From assembly GCF_015752205.1 (NCBI RefSeq), contig NZ_JADOVG010000001.1, forward strand, positions 124,001 to 188,000: a stretch of DNA of 64,000 nt, in the 5' to 3' direction. This document shows, in pieces, positions 27,097 through 36,331 of this stretch. Positions within the stretch are counted from its first letter, which is position 1; the number at the start of each line of letters is the position of its first letter. The stretch comes from Polaromonas sp. CG_9.7. Its GTDB lineage: Bacteria > Pseudomonadota > Gammaproteobacteria > Burkholderiales > Burkholderiaceae_C. A program made the translations under genes and the position numbers. The notes beneath the pieces were generated by a model. The model worked only from the letters and a program-made list of their open reading frames with translations, searched no databases and had not been told where the DNA came from.

Positions 27097-27303
27097 ATGA
27101 GAAATGACGACACCCGCTGCTGCGGAACCGGCACTTGCATGATCAATGCAGAAGGCCTGTGCTGGTGCGGCCAGCGCTGGGACGGAGAGAAAATGTGCGC
27201 ACCCAGCTTGTCCAGCGTGCCCTCAGTCGAGGCAGCACCTGACGCCGCAGATGATGAAACATCGGCGGAACCCCGGACAACTGTGCATCCGCCTCGCGCA
27301 TGA
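27097..27303 (+). CDS. Small cysteine-rich protein
   Basis: A 68-residue protein with six cysteines in the first 33 residues (RCCGTGTC, GLCWCGQRWDGEKMC) and an acidic, disordered-looking tail. The cysteine spacing suggests metal or Fe-S binding, but no function is known to me. It resembles a small conserved betaproteobacterial family usually next to dcd. Its stop overlaps the start of the Trp-rich gene (ATGA), so the pair is coupled. Confidence 0.65.
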   Translation: MRNDDTRCCGTGTCMINAEGLCWCGQRWDGEKMCAPSLSSVPSVEAAPDAADDETSAEPRTTVHPPRA

Positions 27304-27521
27304 ACCCCCTGAATGTCAAAAAACTCCTGCTGTCCAAATGGACGGCGGTGCAGCCGATGCAAAAGGACAAGCATTTTCTGGTCACCAAGGTGATTGAACC
27401 GCCGGTGGCAGGCGACAACGCGCAGTGGGTGGAAATCGAGGCGGTTTTTTCGCGCGCCACGCAGCGCGTTCTCTGGCGTGAATTGCAAAACGACGAAATC
27501 TGGAAACAGGGCTGGGTATGA
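27300..27521 (+). CDS. Small Trp-rich protein, TIGR02450-like
   Basis: A 73-residue protein. The start NPLNVKKLLLSKWTAVQP and KHFLVTKV match the small Trp-rich family (TIGR02450 type), whose role is unknown. Three tryptophans lie in the last 32 residues. It overlaps both neighbours by ATGA-type junctions, so the Cys-rich, Trp-rich and SOUL proteins are produced together. Confidence 0.75.
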   Translation: MNPLNVKKLLLSKWTAVQPMQKDKHFLVTKVIEPPVAGDNAQWVEIEAVFSRATQRVLWRELQNDEIWKQGWV

Positions 27522-28231
27522 ACGTCGCCGACTTCACCTTGAACCTGGCGACGTGGCGTGCCCCCATGCGATTTGCCGCCATACTCATGGCCGGAATCAC
27601 TGCAGGGAGCATGGCGATGGCCGTTGAAGAACCGAAGTTTGACATCCTGACGCAGGACGGCAGCTACGAAGTCCGTCGGTATGCGCCGGTCATCGTGGCC
27701 GAAACGCGGGTCGATGGCGACATGGACGCGGCATCTGGCAAGGGCTTCAGGCTGATTGCCGACTACATCTTCGGCAACAACACCCTGGCGGCCACTGGCA
27801 CTGACAACGCCTCCGAAAAAATTGCCATGACCGCGCCTGTCACGCTGGTGCCGGTGGTCCGGTCAGAAAAAATTGCCATGACGGCCCCGGTCACGGCAGA
27901 ACCCGTCGCCGCTGATGCTTCCATGGCGACTGCCACCCAGTGGCGCATTCAGTTTGTGATGCCAAGCCAGTATTCGCTGCAGACGCTGCCCAAACCCGTC
28001 AACCTGGCGGTCAGTTTGCGCGAGCTGCCCACCCGTACCTTTGCCGTGCTGGCTTATTCGGGTCTGAACACGGCGTCCAGCGTGCAGCAAAAAACCGATG
28101 AACTGACGACCTGGATGCGGTCGCGCCAGCTGCAGCCCGTCGGTGCGCCGCAGCTGGCGCGCTATGACCCGCCGTGGACCCTGCCCATGTGGCGGCGAAA
28201 CGAGATACAGGTGGAAGTCAAAAACCCCTGA
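27518..28231 (+). CDS. SOUL-family heme-binding-like protein, exported
   Basis: A 237-residue protein with an N-terminal hydrophobic export segment (IL MAGITAGSMAMA) followed by a SOUL/HEBP domain (YEVRRYAPVIVAET, then IAMTAPVT and MPSQYSLQTLP). An 11-residue element, SEKIAMTAPVT, occurs twice in close succession (near residues 104 and 120), an internal duplication of the family's own motif. SOUL proteins bind heme or are otherwise of unknown activity. Start overlaps the preceding stop by ATGA. Confidence 0.85.
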   Translation: MNVADFTLNLATWRAPMRFAAILMAGITAGSMAMAVEEPKFDILTQDGSYEVRRYAPVIVAETRVDGDMDAASGKGFRLIADYIFGNNTLAATGTDNASEKIAMTAPVTLVPVVRSEKIAMTAPVTAEPVAADASMATATQWRIQFVMPSQYSLQTLPKPVNLAVSLRELPTRTFAVLAYSGLNTASSVQQKTDELTTWMRSRQLQPVGAPQLARYDPPWTLPMWRRNEIQVEVKNP

Positions 28232-28234
28232 ACT

Positions 28235-28257
28235 GCCGGCGTTCACCGGCCATTTTT
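28235..28257 (+). terminator. Terminator between convergent SOUL and DUF2189 genes
   Basis: GCCGG, CGTTCA loop, CCGGC, then CATTTTTC. Short stem of five pairs with a T-run of five. Confidence 0.55.
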
Positions 28258-28269
28258 CTGTAGCCTGTT

Positions 28270-29172
28270 TCAGGCTTGGAGCGTGTCGCTGGCCACTGCC
28301 TCGGCTTCCTGCCAGCGCACTGTTCCCCGGTAAGCATGCCAACTTGCATGCCCAAGCAGCGGACCAATCACCACCAGGCCCGCTCCCCAGGGCAGCAGCG
28401 CCATGGCGATCAGTGTGGTGATGACCAGCCCCCACAGCAGCATCACGCCAGGACTGGAAAACACCACCCGGATGCTGGTGATGGCGGCTGAAATCGCGTC
28501 AGTGTCGCGGTCCAGGATCATCGGGATCGACACCACGGCAGTCGAAAACACCAGCGCCGCAAACATTCCGCCCACCACCAGGTAAACGGCGACAAATTCC
28601 CGGTTGTCGGGGTTGAACACGGCATTCAGCACACCGCTGGTCGACGGCATGCCGGTGTTGAAAAACACCGCGAACACCACCAGCGACGCCCGGCCCCACA
28701 GCAGCTCCAGCACGATCAGCACCAGAATCAGCATGCCCATGCTGCGAATATGGCTGTCCCAGCAGGTCAGCGATGCGCCGAGTTCGGGCGTGAGGCCCTG
28801 CTCGCGGCGGCGGCTGACTTCATACAGCCCCAGCGCCAAAAAGGGGCCGACCAGCAGGCAGCCCGAGGCAATCGTCAGTGTGTATTCAGGCTTGGCGCGA
28901 AACACGGCGCCGAGCGTAACCGCCATGAGCCAGAAGCACAGGCCGTAAAACAGGCCGATGCCAGGGTGTGCTTTCAGATCGCGCCATCCGGCGGCCAGCC
29001 AGGCAAAGGGCGCGCCCTGGCCAAGCGGTTGCATGATGGCTTGTGGCCCGACCGGGGGCGGCGGCACATACGGCGTGGCCATGACCGGCAGATCGTCGCG
29101 CAAAGGCGGGGCTGGGGGCCCAAGGGCTGCAGGCGGCTGGCTGGCGTCGTCGCGCGAAGGGGGTGAGGTCAT
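28270..29172 (-). CDS. DUF2189 family inner-membrane protein
   Basis: A 300-residue protein with a Pro-rich, disordered N-terminus (about 1-60) and about six membrane helices after WLAAGWRDLKAHPGIGLFYG, a pattern I recognise as DUF2189 of Burkholderiales. Hydrophobic stretches near residues 70-90, 105-125, 145-170, 200-225 and 240-275. Function unknown. It is convergent with the SOUL gene. Confidence 0.8.
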   Translation of the reverse strand: MTSPPSRDDASQPPAALGPPAPPLRDDLPVMATPYVPPPPVGPQAIMQPLGQGAPFAWLAAGWRDLKAHPGIGLFYGLCFWLMAVTLGAVFRAKPEYTLTIASGCLLVGPFLALGLYEVSRRREQGLTPELGASLTCWDSHIRSMGMLILVLIVLELLWGRASLVVFAVFFNTGMPSTSGVLNAVFNPDNREFVAVYLVVGGMFAALVFSTAVVSIPMILDRDTDAISAAITSIRVVFSSPGVMLLWGLVITTLIAMALLPWGAGLVVIGPLLGHASWHAYRGTVRWQEAEAVASDTLQA

Positions 29173-29622
29173 GCGGGCTTTGGTTGAAAAGGCAGGTCGG
29201 CCGTCAGCCTAACCAGTTCTCAAGGCACTGACCAGCAGGAAAGTACCCAAGGTCAAACATCGGCACCTGGACTTTGGCCCTTTCATCGGGCAACGATGTG
29301 AAAAACCCCCATGAAATTTTCCATTGAGAGAACGCCAAAAACAGGAAAATCGGGTTTCTGGCGGCTTGGCGCTGTGCGACTTTTTATAGGCAGGCAAATG
29401 CAGCACGATGCTTCGAGGCGGGCCTTGCGCCTTGACGCGGGGATGGGCGCTGCGCAGTCGGCGCAGGGTGTCCGGGGAATCCATCAAACAGAGCAATTGA
29501 CAAAGGCTGCACGCCGCTGCCGTTGCCGCCTTGCCGTTCAATTTGCTTGAGCAAGCCCTGCATTTCCCCGCATGGCTGGGGCTGTCGGTTACCCGATAAT
29601 CCTGCGCAAAGGATTCTCGCCC
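29173..29622. other. Intergenic stretch, no gene seen
   Basis: A 110-codon minus-strand frame (29209-29541) has no family pattern or ribosome site. No repeat or hairpin stood out. Confidence 0.5.
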
Positions 29623-30399
29623 ATGCTGTTTTTACTGTCCCCCGCCAAAGCCCTCGATTACGACACGCCCTCTGGCCATGTGCCGCACAGCCAGCCGCTG
29701 TTCACCCGCCAGGCGACCGAGTTGATCAGCGTCATGCGCGCCAAGTCGCCGCAGGAAATCGCCACCTTGATGAAGCTCTCGGATGCGCTGTCCGGGCTGA
29801 ATGCGGCGCGCTACGAAGCATGGTCGCCCAAGTTCACCGCCAGCAACTCGAAGCAGGCGGCGCTCGCCTTCAATGGCGATGTGTATAACGGGCTGGACGC
29901 CAAAACCCTGGGCGAAACGCAACTGGAATGGGCACAGCAGCACCTGTGCATTTTGAGCGGTTTGTACGGTGTGCTGCGGCCTTTGGACTGGATGCAGCCT
30001 TACCGGCTGGAAATGGGCACTGCGCTGGTGACCGCGCAGGGCAAGAACCTGTACCAGTTCTGGGGCACGCAGATTGCCGACTACCTGAATGAACGCGCGG
30101 CTGCCGAGCTGTCGCCGGTGATCGTGAATCTGGCCAGCGAGGAGTATTTCAAGGCGGTCAGCCGCAAAGTGCTGAAGGCGCGCGTCGTGACCTGCGTGTT
30201 CGAGGAATGGCGCGGCGACCGTTACAAGATCATCAGTTTCATGGCCAAGCGCGCTCGTGGTTTGATGGTGCGCTACGCTATTGAAAACAAGCTCGCCACG
30301 GTGGAAAAGCTCAAGGGTTTTGCAGTGGACGGCTATGGCTTTGACGCTGGCGCGTCGGCTGTGGACCGGCTGGTGTTCAGGCGCGGGCAGGGTGCTTGA
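29623..30399 (+). CDS. yaaA: YaaA/DUF328 family peroxide stress protein
   Basis: A 258-residue protein, the family's normal length. Motifs: MLFLLSPAKALDYDTP at the start, LSGLNAARYEAW, FNGDVYNGLDA, LSGLYGVLRPLDWMQPYRLEMGT, NLASEEYFKAV, and MAKRARGLMVRY near the end. In E. coli YaaA lowers free iron and protects from hydrogen peroxide. The start was chosen at 29623 because residues before it lack family character. Monocistronic, followed by the repeat block. Confidence 0.92.
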   Translation: MLFLLSPAKALDYDTPSGHVPHSQPLFTRQATELISVMRAKSPQEIATLMKLSDALSGLNAARYEAWSPKFTASNSKQAALAFNGDVYNGLDAKTLGETQLEWAQQHLCILSGLYGVLRPLDWMQPYRLEMGTALVTAQGKNLYQFWGTQIADYLNERAAAELSPVIVNLASEEYFKAVSRKVLKARVVTCVFEEWRGDRYKIISFMAKRARGLMVRYAIENKLATVEKLKGFAVDGYGFDAGASAVDRLVFRRGQGA

Positions 30400-31090
30400 G
30401 TGGGTGCTGAATGACAAAGCTTTTCATTTCAGATCCAGCCGGAAATCGAGATGATCTGTTTTTTTCTTTGTCATTGCGGATTTGGTCTGCAATTCATGGC
30501 CCCGCTGGGGAGAGGTCATGGATCCCGGGTCAAGCCCGGGATGACAGAAGAGAGGGGATGACAAAAGTGCGCGGGGATGAGACAAGAGGCAGGGATGAGA
30601 CAAGAGGCAGGGATGAGACAAGAGGCAGGGATGAGACAAGGGCGGGGACGACGGAGCATGGGCGGGGATGACGTATTTTTCTTTGTCATTGCGGACTTGA
30701 TCCGCAATCCATGGCCCCATGTTCGGTGACTGTGCACAGAGAAATGCATGGATCCCGGGTCAAGCCCGGGATGACAGAAGAGAGGGGATGACAAAAGAGC
30801 GCGGGGATGACACAAGAGGCGGGGATGACACAAGAGGCAGGGATGAGACAAGGGCAGGGACGACAGAGCACGGGCTGGGATGACGTATTTTTCTTTGTCA
30901 TTGCGGACTTGATCCGCAATCCATGGCCCCATGTTCGGTGACTGCGCACAGAGAAATGCATGGATCCCGGGTCAAGCCCGGGATGACAGAAGAGAGAGAG
31001 GATGACAGAAGAGCGGGAATAACATCGCTGGCGTCACAATAAAAGTGATCAAATAACCATTAAGCGCAATACCCATATGTACAAGAAGCT
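30400..31090. repeat. Three-unit composite repeat block with an 18-bp minisatellite
   Basis: Gene-free. Three units begin with CTTTGTCATTGCGGA (30465, 30681, 30893) and contain GCGGACTTGATCCGC or a variant, CATGGCCCC, TGGATCCCGGGTCAAGCCC and ATGACAGAAG. Units 2 and 3 repeat with an exact period of 212 bases; unit 1 is about 216. Within unit 1 a GAGGCAGGGATGAGACAA element repeats three times exactly (30586-30639) with flanking variants; unit 2 has fewer. Confidence 0.85.
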
Positions 31091-32029
31091 ATGAAAATAA
31101 GAGCAAATGGCATTGACCTTGAAGTCGAGGACAGCGGCACGGCTTTCGATGCACAGGGCCGGCCGCGTCCGGTCGTGCTGCTCATCATGGGCCTGGGCAT
31201 GCAATTGATTGCCTGGCCACCAGCCTTGGTGCAGGCCTTGCTTGACGCGGGCTACCGGGTGGTGCGTTTTGACAACCGCGACGCCGGGCTGAGCCAGCAT
31301 CTGGATGCGCTGGGCAAGCCCGGCGTGCTGTGGGCCGGCCTGAAATACCGGCTGGGCTGGCGTATCAGGCCGCCCTACAGTCTGCTCGACATGGCGCAGG
31401 ACGCGCTCGGCGTGCTCGATGCGCTGGGCATCGACCGGGCGCATGTGGTCGGCGCGAGCATGGGCGGCATGGTTGCCCAGCGCCTGGCGCTCTTGGTGCC
31501 CGCACGCGTGTTGAGTCTTGCCAGCGTCATGAGTTCGAGCAGCGCACGGGGCCTGCCCGGGCCTTCCCCAGAGGTCACCCGCGTGCTGATGAGCCGGCCT
31601 GCGGGCAAAGGACTGGACGCGGCCATCGACCATTCGGTGCGTGTCTTCAAGGCGATTGCCAGCCCCGGCTTTCCAATGAGCGACGCCGAGTGGCGAGCCC
31701 TTGTGGGCACGGCGGCCCGGCGCAGCCTGCACCCGGACGGCATCTTGCGGCAAATGGTCGCCGTGCTGGCCGATCGCAGCCGCGCCGATGAACTTGCCAG
31801 ACTGATAAATATTCCGACGCTGGTGGTCCACGGCAAGGCCGACCCGCTGGTGCCGTTCGCCTGCGCCGAAGACACCGCCCGCCGCATTCCGGGTGCGCAC
31901 CTGGCCGGCATCGACGGCATGGGCCATGACCTGCCGCCCGGCGTGGTCGAGCGCCTGCTGGCCTTGCTGATTCCGCACCTTGTTGCGGCCAACCCGACAA
32001 CCCCTGCATTCCAACATGAACCTTCCTGA
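31091..32029 (+). CDS. Alpha/beta hydrolase
   Basis: A 312-residue alpha/beta fold enzyme. The oxyanion region [14 protein letters not shown] lies near residue 32; NRDAGLS near 62; the nucleophile elbow GASMGG near 119; Asp in [10 protein letters not shown] near 258; His in GMGHDLP near 285. Similar proteins are aclacinomycin-methylesterase-type or lipase-like hydrolases; substrate unknown. Its last 14 bases overlap queF, so they may be one transcript. Confidence 0.85.
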   Translation: MKIRANGIDLEVEDSGTAFDAQGRPRPVVLLIMGLGMQLIAWPPALVQALLDAGYRVVRFDNRDAGLSQHLDALGKPGVLWAGLKYRLGWRIRPPYSLLDMAQDALGVLDALGIDRAHVVGASMGGMVAQRLALLVPARVLSLASVMSSSSARGLPGPSPEVTRVLMSRPAGKGLDAAIDHSVRVFKAIASPGFPMSDAEWRALVGTAARRSLHPDGILRQMVAVLADRSRADELARLINIPTLVVHGKADPLVPFACAEDTARRIPGAHLAGIDGMGHDLPPGVVERLLALLIPHLVAANPTTPAFQHEPS

Positions 32030-32861
32030 ACATTCCGAACTGGGTAAATCGTCTGCCTATGTGGACCAGTACGACGCGTCGCTGCTGTTTCCGATTCCGC
32101 GCCTGGCCAAGCGCGAAGAAATTGGCGTAGGCGCCGCGCCGCCGTTTTTCGGCGCCGACCTGTGGACTGCGTTCGAGCTGAGCTGGCTGAACCTGCGCGG
32201 CAAGCCGCAGCTGGCGCTGGCGCATTTCACCGTGCCCTGCGAGACGCCGAATATTGTCGAGAGCAAGTCCTTCAAGCTCTACCTGAACAGTTTGAACAAC
32301 ACCCGGTTTGCCGACGCCGCCGCCGTACAGGCGCGGCTGCGCGCCGACATCAGCGAAGCCGCCTGGCGCGGCGCGCCCCATGCCGCAACAGTGGGCGTGC
32401 GGCTGCTGCTGCCCGAGCTGTTTGACCGGGAACCGGTGCATGAACTTGACGGCCTGAGTTTGGACCGGCTGGACGTGGAATGCAGCCGTTACACACCCGC
32501 CCCCGAGCTGCTGACCGCTGTGTTTGACGAGCCACCAGTGACCGAGGTGCTGACCAGCAATTTGCTCAAAAGCAACTGCCTGGTGACCGGCCAGCCCGAC
32601 TGGGGCAGCGTGCGCATCAGCTACAGCGGCCCGCAGATCAACCAGGAAGGGCTGCTGCAGTACATCGTGAGCTTTCGCAACCACAACGAATTCCATGAAC
32701 AATGCGTCGAGCGCATCTTCATGGACGTGTGGACGCGCTGCAAGCCTGTGAAGCTGACGGTGTATGCGCGCTATACCCGGCGCGGCGGGCTCGACATCAA
32801 CCCGTTTCGCACCAGCCATCCCCAGGCGATGCCGCCGAATGTGCGTACGGCCCGGCAGTAA
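32016..32861 (+). CDS. queF: NADPH-dependent preQ0 (7-cyano-7-deazaguanine) reductase QueF
   Basis: A 281-residue long-form QueF (about 280 in E. coli) that reduces preQ0 to preQ1, the nitrile-to-amine step of queuosine synthesis. The NADPH/QueF motif [11 protein letters not shown] begins at residue 82. The C-terminal half carries the nucleophile and proton donor [13 protein letters not shown] (Cys188, Asp195). The ATG at 32016 follows the family; the frame extends 12 codons upstream. queE-queD lie 6 kb upstream. Confidence 0.95.
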   Translation: MNLPEHSELGKSSAYVDQYDASLLFPIPRLAKREEIGVGAAPPFFGADLWTAFELSWLNLRGKPQLALAHFTVPCETPNIVESKSFKLYLNSLNNTRFADAAAVQARLRADISEAAWRGAPHAATVGVRLLLPELFDREPVHELDGLSLDRLDVECSRYTPAPELLTAVFDEPPVTEVLTSNLLKSNCLVTGQPDWGSVRISYSGPQINQEGLLQYIVSFRNHNEFHEQCVERIFMDVWTRCKPVKLTVYARYTRRGGLDINPFRTSHPQAMPPNVRTARQ

Positions 32862-33204
32862 CTGCTGTCAATAAAATCGTTTTTTTCCTGTCGGTTTCGC
32901 ATGGCCTGCTTTTTCTGGTGTGTGCGGCATTCATCGATGGGTGGGTTGTCCGGGCCAGTTTTTACGGTTTGTGCCCGTCCAATCGGGTCGCTTTGCACGC
33001 GTTGCTGCCAAAACCTGACAGCACTGGATACCGTGTTTTTCGCACCACATGGTGACGCGAGCGGCCCGTCTCAATTGCGCTGATGCGAACAGTTTTGTAG
33101 GACGAAACGCTTTCGTCGGCTTTATTTGAATCCAAGCTGCAACTGCGCGAGTACAACTCATCACTGCAGCAACCGCTGTAGCGTACTCAAATAGGAGAAT
33201 CACC
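32862..33204. other. Upstream region of the DUF4331 operon
   Basis: No gene recognised. Holds a perfect inverted repeat at 33101-33117 and a strong ribosome site (AGGAG) before 33205. Confidence 0.5.
33101..33117 (+). promoter_or_regulatory. Inverted repeat upstream of the DUF4331 operon, possible operator
   Basis: GACGAAA, CGC, TTTCGTC: two perfect seven-base arms with a three-base centre, 88 bases before the DUF4331 start. No T-run follows, so an operator or a leader stem is likelier than a terminator. The regulator is unknown. Confidence 0.45.
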
Positions 33205-34734
33205 ATGAAAATGAAAATTGGGCACATTGCTCAGGCGTGCCTGTTATTGGTTGCTGCCGGTAGCGCCATGGCGTCAAGCCACCGCGAAGCGCCGTTTATC
33301 ACCACCGCTCCAAAGGTCGATGGCACCGATTTCTACATGTTCAACAGCTACGAGGCAGGCAAGGCCAGCAACGTGACGCTGATCGCCAACTACCTGCCGC
33401 TGCAAGACGCTTACGGCGGCCCCAACTATTTTTCACTCGATTCGAATGCGCTGTATGAAATCCACGTCGACAACAATGGCGATGGCAAGGAAGACCTGAC
33501 GTTCCAGTTCAAGTTCAAGAACGAACTGGCCAACAACGGCAACGGCATCACGCTGCCTATCGGCGGCAAGAATGTTGCCATTCCCCTGCGCCAGGCCGGT
33601 GCTGTGACCAATTCACCCAACGCGCCGCTGAGCTACACCGAAAGCTTCACGCTGGACGTGGTGCGTGGTGACCGCCGCAGTGGCAGCCGCGAGTCTGTCA
33701 AGACCGCCGGCGGTGGCACCACCTTTGGCAAGCCGATCGACTACATCGGCACCAAGACCTTCCCCAACAACAGCTACGAAGGGTATGCCAACTCCTACAT
33801 CCAGACCATCAACATTCCTGGCTGCGCATTGCCCGGCAAGGTGTTCGTCGGCCAGCGCAAGGAAGCCTTCTCGGTCAACCTGGGCGTGATTTTCGACCTG
33901 GTGAACGCACCAGCCTCCTTCATCACCAACGAGGCCAATGCTTCGGCTGGCGGCAAGTTCGGCGAGATGGCAGACAAGAACGTCACCTCGCTGGCGCTTG
34001 AAATTCCGGCCAGTTGCCTGACGCAAGGCAACGAAAAAGTCATCGGCGGCTGGACCACGGCCAGCCTGCGCCAGGGTCGTCTGCTGAACGGTGCGACGAT
34101 GTCCGGTCTGCAAGCGAGCGAAAAAGCCGGAGGCGCCTGGACACAGGTGTCGCGTCTGGGCATGCCGCTGGTCAACGAGGTGGTGATCGGCCTGAAGGAC
34201 AAGGACAAGTTCAACGGCAGCAAGCCGCTCAACGACGCTGCGAACTTTGCGGATTACGTGACCAACCCGACGCTGCCGGCGCTGATCGAAAGCCTGTTTG
34301 GTGCCAAGGCACCGACCAACTTCCCGCGTACCGACCTGATGACCGCTTTCCTGACCGGCTTGCCTACGGTTAACCGTCCAGCCAACATCACTGGCCTGGG
34401 CGTGGGTGGTCCGCTGACCGAGATGCTGCGCCTGAACACCGGCATCGCGGCCACTCCGGCCGCTTCGCAGAACTCCCTGGGTGTGGCGGCAGGCGATAAC
34501 GCAGGTTTCCCGAACGGTCGCCGTCTGGGTGACGACGTGGTCGACGTGTCGCTGCGTGTGGCCATGGGTGCGCTGTGCGTGCTGACGGGCAATAACGACG
34601 CGTTAAAGGTGGGCTGCAAGCCTGCTGATGCACCCGCCGGCGGCGTGGCCTTTGTGGACGGCGTGCGTGCCAGCGCAACCGACTTCCAGCAGGTATTCCC
34701 TTACCTGAACACTCCGCTGCCAGGTGCCAAGTAA
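33205..34734 (+). CDS. DUF4331 family exported protein
   Basis: A 509-residue protein with a Sec signal (ends SAMASS). Right after the cleavage region comes SHREAPFI, the hallmark of DUF4331, followed by DGTDFYMFNSYE and DPVTLIANY-like (NVTLIANYLPLQDAYGGPNY) segments and HVDNNGDGKEDLTF, which resembles a calcium-binding loop. The family is periplasmic or extracellular with no known function. First gene of a four-gene operon (lipoprotein, TPR, HupE/UreJ-like). Confidence 0.9.
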   Translation: MKMKIGHIAQACLLLVAAGSAMASSHREAPFITTAPKVDGTDFYMFNSYEAGKASNVTLIANYLPLQDAYGGPNYFSLDSNALYEIHVDNNGDGKEDLTFQFKFKNELANNGNGITLPIGGKNVAIPLRQAGAVTNSPNAPLSYTESFTLDVVRGDRRSGSRESVKTAGGGTTFGKPIDYIGTKTFPNNSYEGYANSYIQTINIPGCALPGKVFVGQRKEAFSVNLGVIFDLVNAPASFITNEANASAGGKFGEMADKNVTSLALEIPASCLTQGNEKVIGGWTTASLRQGRLLNGATMSGLQASEKAGGAWTQVSRLGMPLVNEVVIGLKDKDKFNGSKPLNDAANFADYVTNPTLPALIESLFGAKAPTNFPRTDLMTAFLTGLPTVNRPANITGLGVGGPLTEMLRLNTGIAATPAASQNSLGVAAGDNAGFPNGRRLGDDVVDVSLRVAMGALCVLTGNNDALKVGCKPADAPAGGVAFVDGVRASATDFQQVFPYLNTPLPGAK

Positions 34735-34759
34735 ACACCGCAACTGAAAAGGAAACATC

Positions 34760-35011
34760 ATGTTGAAGCTGAATTTAAAACTGATGGCGGGCGCTGCACT
34801 GTCTGCCGCGCTGCTCGCCGGCTGCGGTGGCAGTGGGGGTGGCTATGACGCCGGTGCTCAGCCGCCCGGACCGGTTGCCCAGACCATCACCGACGTGGTG
34901 GGGTTCATCCAGAACCTGATCGCCAGCAATGGCGAGAATACCGTGCCGGTCGACATCAACCCGCTGACACTGGCGGTTGACAACAACGCCGATCCGGCAC
35001 CCGTGCAGTAA
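34760..35011 (+). CDS. Small lipoprotein in the DUF4331 operon
   Basis: An 83-residue protein with a lipobox (LLAGC, near residue 22), a glycine-rich tether and a hydrophilic body (ITDVVGFIQNLIASNGENT, DINPLTLAVDNNADP). No family known to me. It follows the DUF4331 gene by 26 bases and is followed by a strong terminator, so it may be the end of a two-gene transcript. Confidence 0.75.
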   Translation: MLKLNLKLMAGAALSAALLAGCGGSGGGYDAGAQPPGPVAQTITDVVGFIQNLIASNGENTVPVDINPLTLAVDNNADPAPVQ

Positions 35012-35026
35012 CCGCAAGGGGTGACG

Positions 35027-35068
35027 TGGCCCGGCAGTCGAGATACCTCGATTGCCGGGCCATTTTTT
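35027..35068 (+). terminator. Intrinsic terminator after the small lipoprotein gene
   Basis: Long stem TGGCCCGGCA... / ...TGCCGGGCCA with an inner TCGAG/CTCGA pair (35027-35062), then TTTTTT. Confidence 0.85.
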
Positions 35069-35137
35069 CGTAATTTTTCAGGTTGATGGCAGCGCCCCGG
35101 CTTGTAGGCCGACGTGCCGCACCTGATGGCCGCTCCG

Positions 35138-36331
35138 ATGAAAGCACTCAAGATGCACCGTTTTTCCAAACTGATAGCGCTGGCAGGTCTGCTGCTGGCG
35201 GTACAGCTCAATGCCGTGGCGGCGACTGCCGTGCAGCCCGCACGGGACGATGAAGTTCTGGAAGTCCTGCCGGCCATAACCCGCAACCGCCCGGCGCAAA
35301 CAACCACAGCGTCGGCAACCAGCGTGCCGGCCAGTGATCCGGCAGCGGCTGCGGCGCAGGCCCGGGAAGACATTGGCGTGGCCCGGCAAACCGGCGACAC
35401 CCGGTATTGGGGCCGCGCCCAGGCTATTTTGGCCCCGTGGTGGGACCGGCCTGACGCACCCGCCGATCTGGCTGTTTTGCAGGCCACGGTGCAGCAGGGC
35501 CGACACGAATTTGCAGCGTCGCGAAAGGTGCTCACGGCAGCACTGGCGCGCACGCCCGGCCATGCGCAGGGCTGGCTGAACCTGGCGTCGCTGGAACGCC
35601 TGTCGTCCCGTTACGCCGAGTCGCTGGCCGCCTGCGATGCGGTGGAACGCGCCGGTCAGGCGCTGTACGCCCAGGCCTGCCGCCTGGAAACCAGATCGCT
35701 GCAGGGCCAGAACCCGAAGGCGGGGCAGGATTTTCAGGCATTGATTGACCGGGCAGCCAACGCCAGCCAGCGCAGCTGGTTGTTGTCACTGCAAGCGGAA
35801 AGCGACGAACGCGCGGGGCGGGATGTAGCAGCCGCCGACGCCTACACCCGCAGCCTGGCAGCCGAACACGACCTTTACACCGCCATCGCCTACAGCGATC
35901 TGCTGCTGCGCACCGGCAAGACGGCCCAGGCGCTCAAGCTGCTCACGCCGTTGCCAGAAACCGATGCCGTCGTGCTTCGCCAGGCCACCGCCTGGAAGCG
36001 TCTGGGGGATGCACGCTGGACGGCCGGGCGCCAAGTGCTGCAGTCGCGCATGGACGAGCTGGCGCGGCGCGGCGACGACACGACGCTGCATGGGCGCGAA
36101 CTGGCGCTGGCCGCTTTGTGGCTGGATGGCGATGCAGCCAGTGCGCTGCCATTGGCCAGGCGCAATCTTCAGCTGCAGCGCGAGCCGCTGGACTGGTGGG
36201 TCGCGCTGCAAAGCGCCAGGCAGGCCAATGACCAGCAAGCGATGGCAGAAATTGGCAGCGCCATTCAGGCGGCCGGTTTGCATGATGTGCGGCTGGCGGC
36301 CATCGCCGCCACGGCCAAGGCTGCGAAATGA
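35138..36331 (+). CDS. TPR-repeat exported protein
   Basis: About 397 residues with a signal peptide (ends VAATA) and helical TPR-like repeats: AQGWLNLASLERLSSRYAES, LLSLQAESDERAGRDVAAAD, YSDLLLRTGKTAQALKLL. The start is uncertain: ATGs at 35138 and 35153 both precede the signal. It should be a periplasmic scaffold or adaptor. The final ATGA overlaps the HupE/UreJ-like gene, so the two are made together; similar gene sets with DUF4331 are known to me in other proteobacteria. Confidence 0.75.
   Translation: MKALKMHRFSKLIALAGLLLAVQLNAVAATAVQPARDDEVLEVLPAITRNRPAQTTTASATSVPASDPAAAAAQAREDIGVARQTGDTRYWGRAQAILAPWWDRPDAPADLAVLQATVQQGRHEFAASRKVLTAALARTPGHAQGWLNLASLERLSSRYAESLAACDAVERAGQALYAQACRLETRSLQGQNPKAGQDFQALIDRAANASQRSWLLSLQAESDERAGRDVAAADAYTRSLAAEHDLYTAIAYSDLLLRTGKTAQALKLLTPLPETDAVVLRQATAWKRLGDARWTAGRQVLQSRMDELARRGDDTTLHGRELALAALWLDGDAASALPLARRNLQLQREPLDWWVALQSARQANDQQAMAEIGSAIQAAGLHDVRLAAIAATAKAAK

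Noticed and set aside
29209-29541. 110-codon minus-strand frame before yaaA
   Set aside because: No domain or signal; composition unlike neighbours' genes.
30567-30676. Short regularly spaced repeats suggesting a CRISPR array
   Set aside because: The 18-base units are head-to-tail with no unique spacers, and no cas gene is seen.
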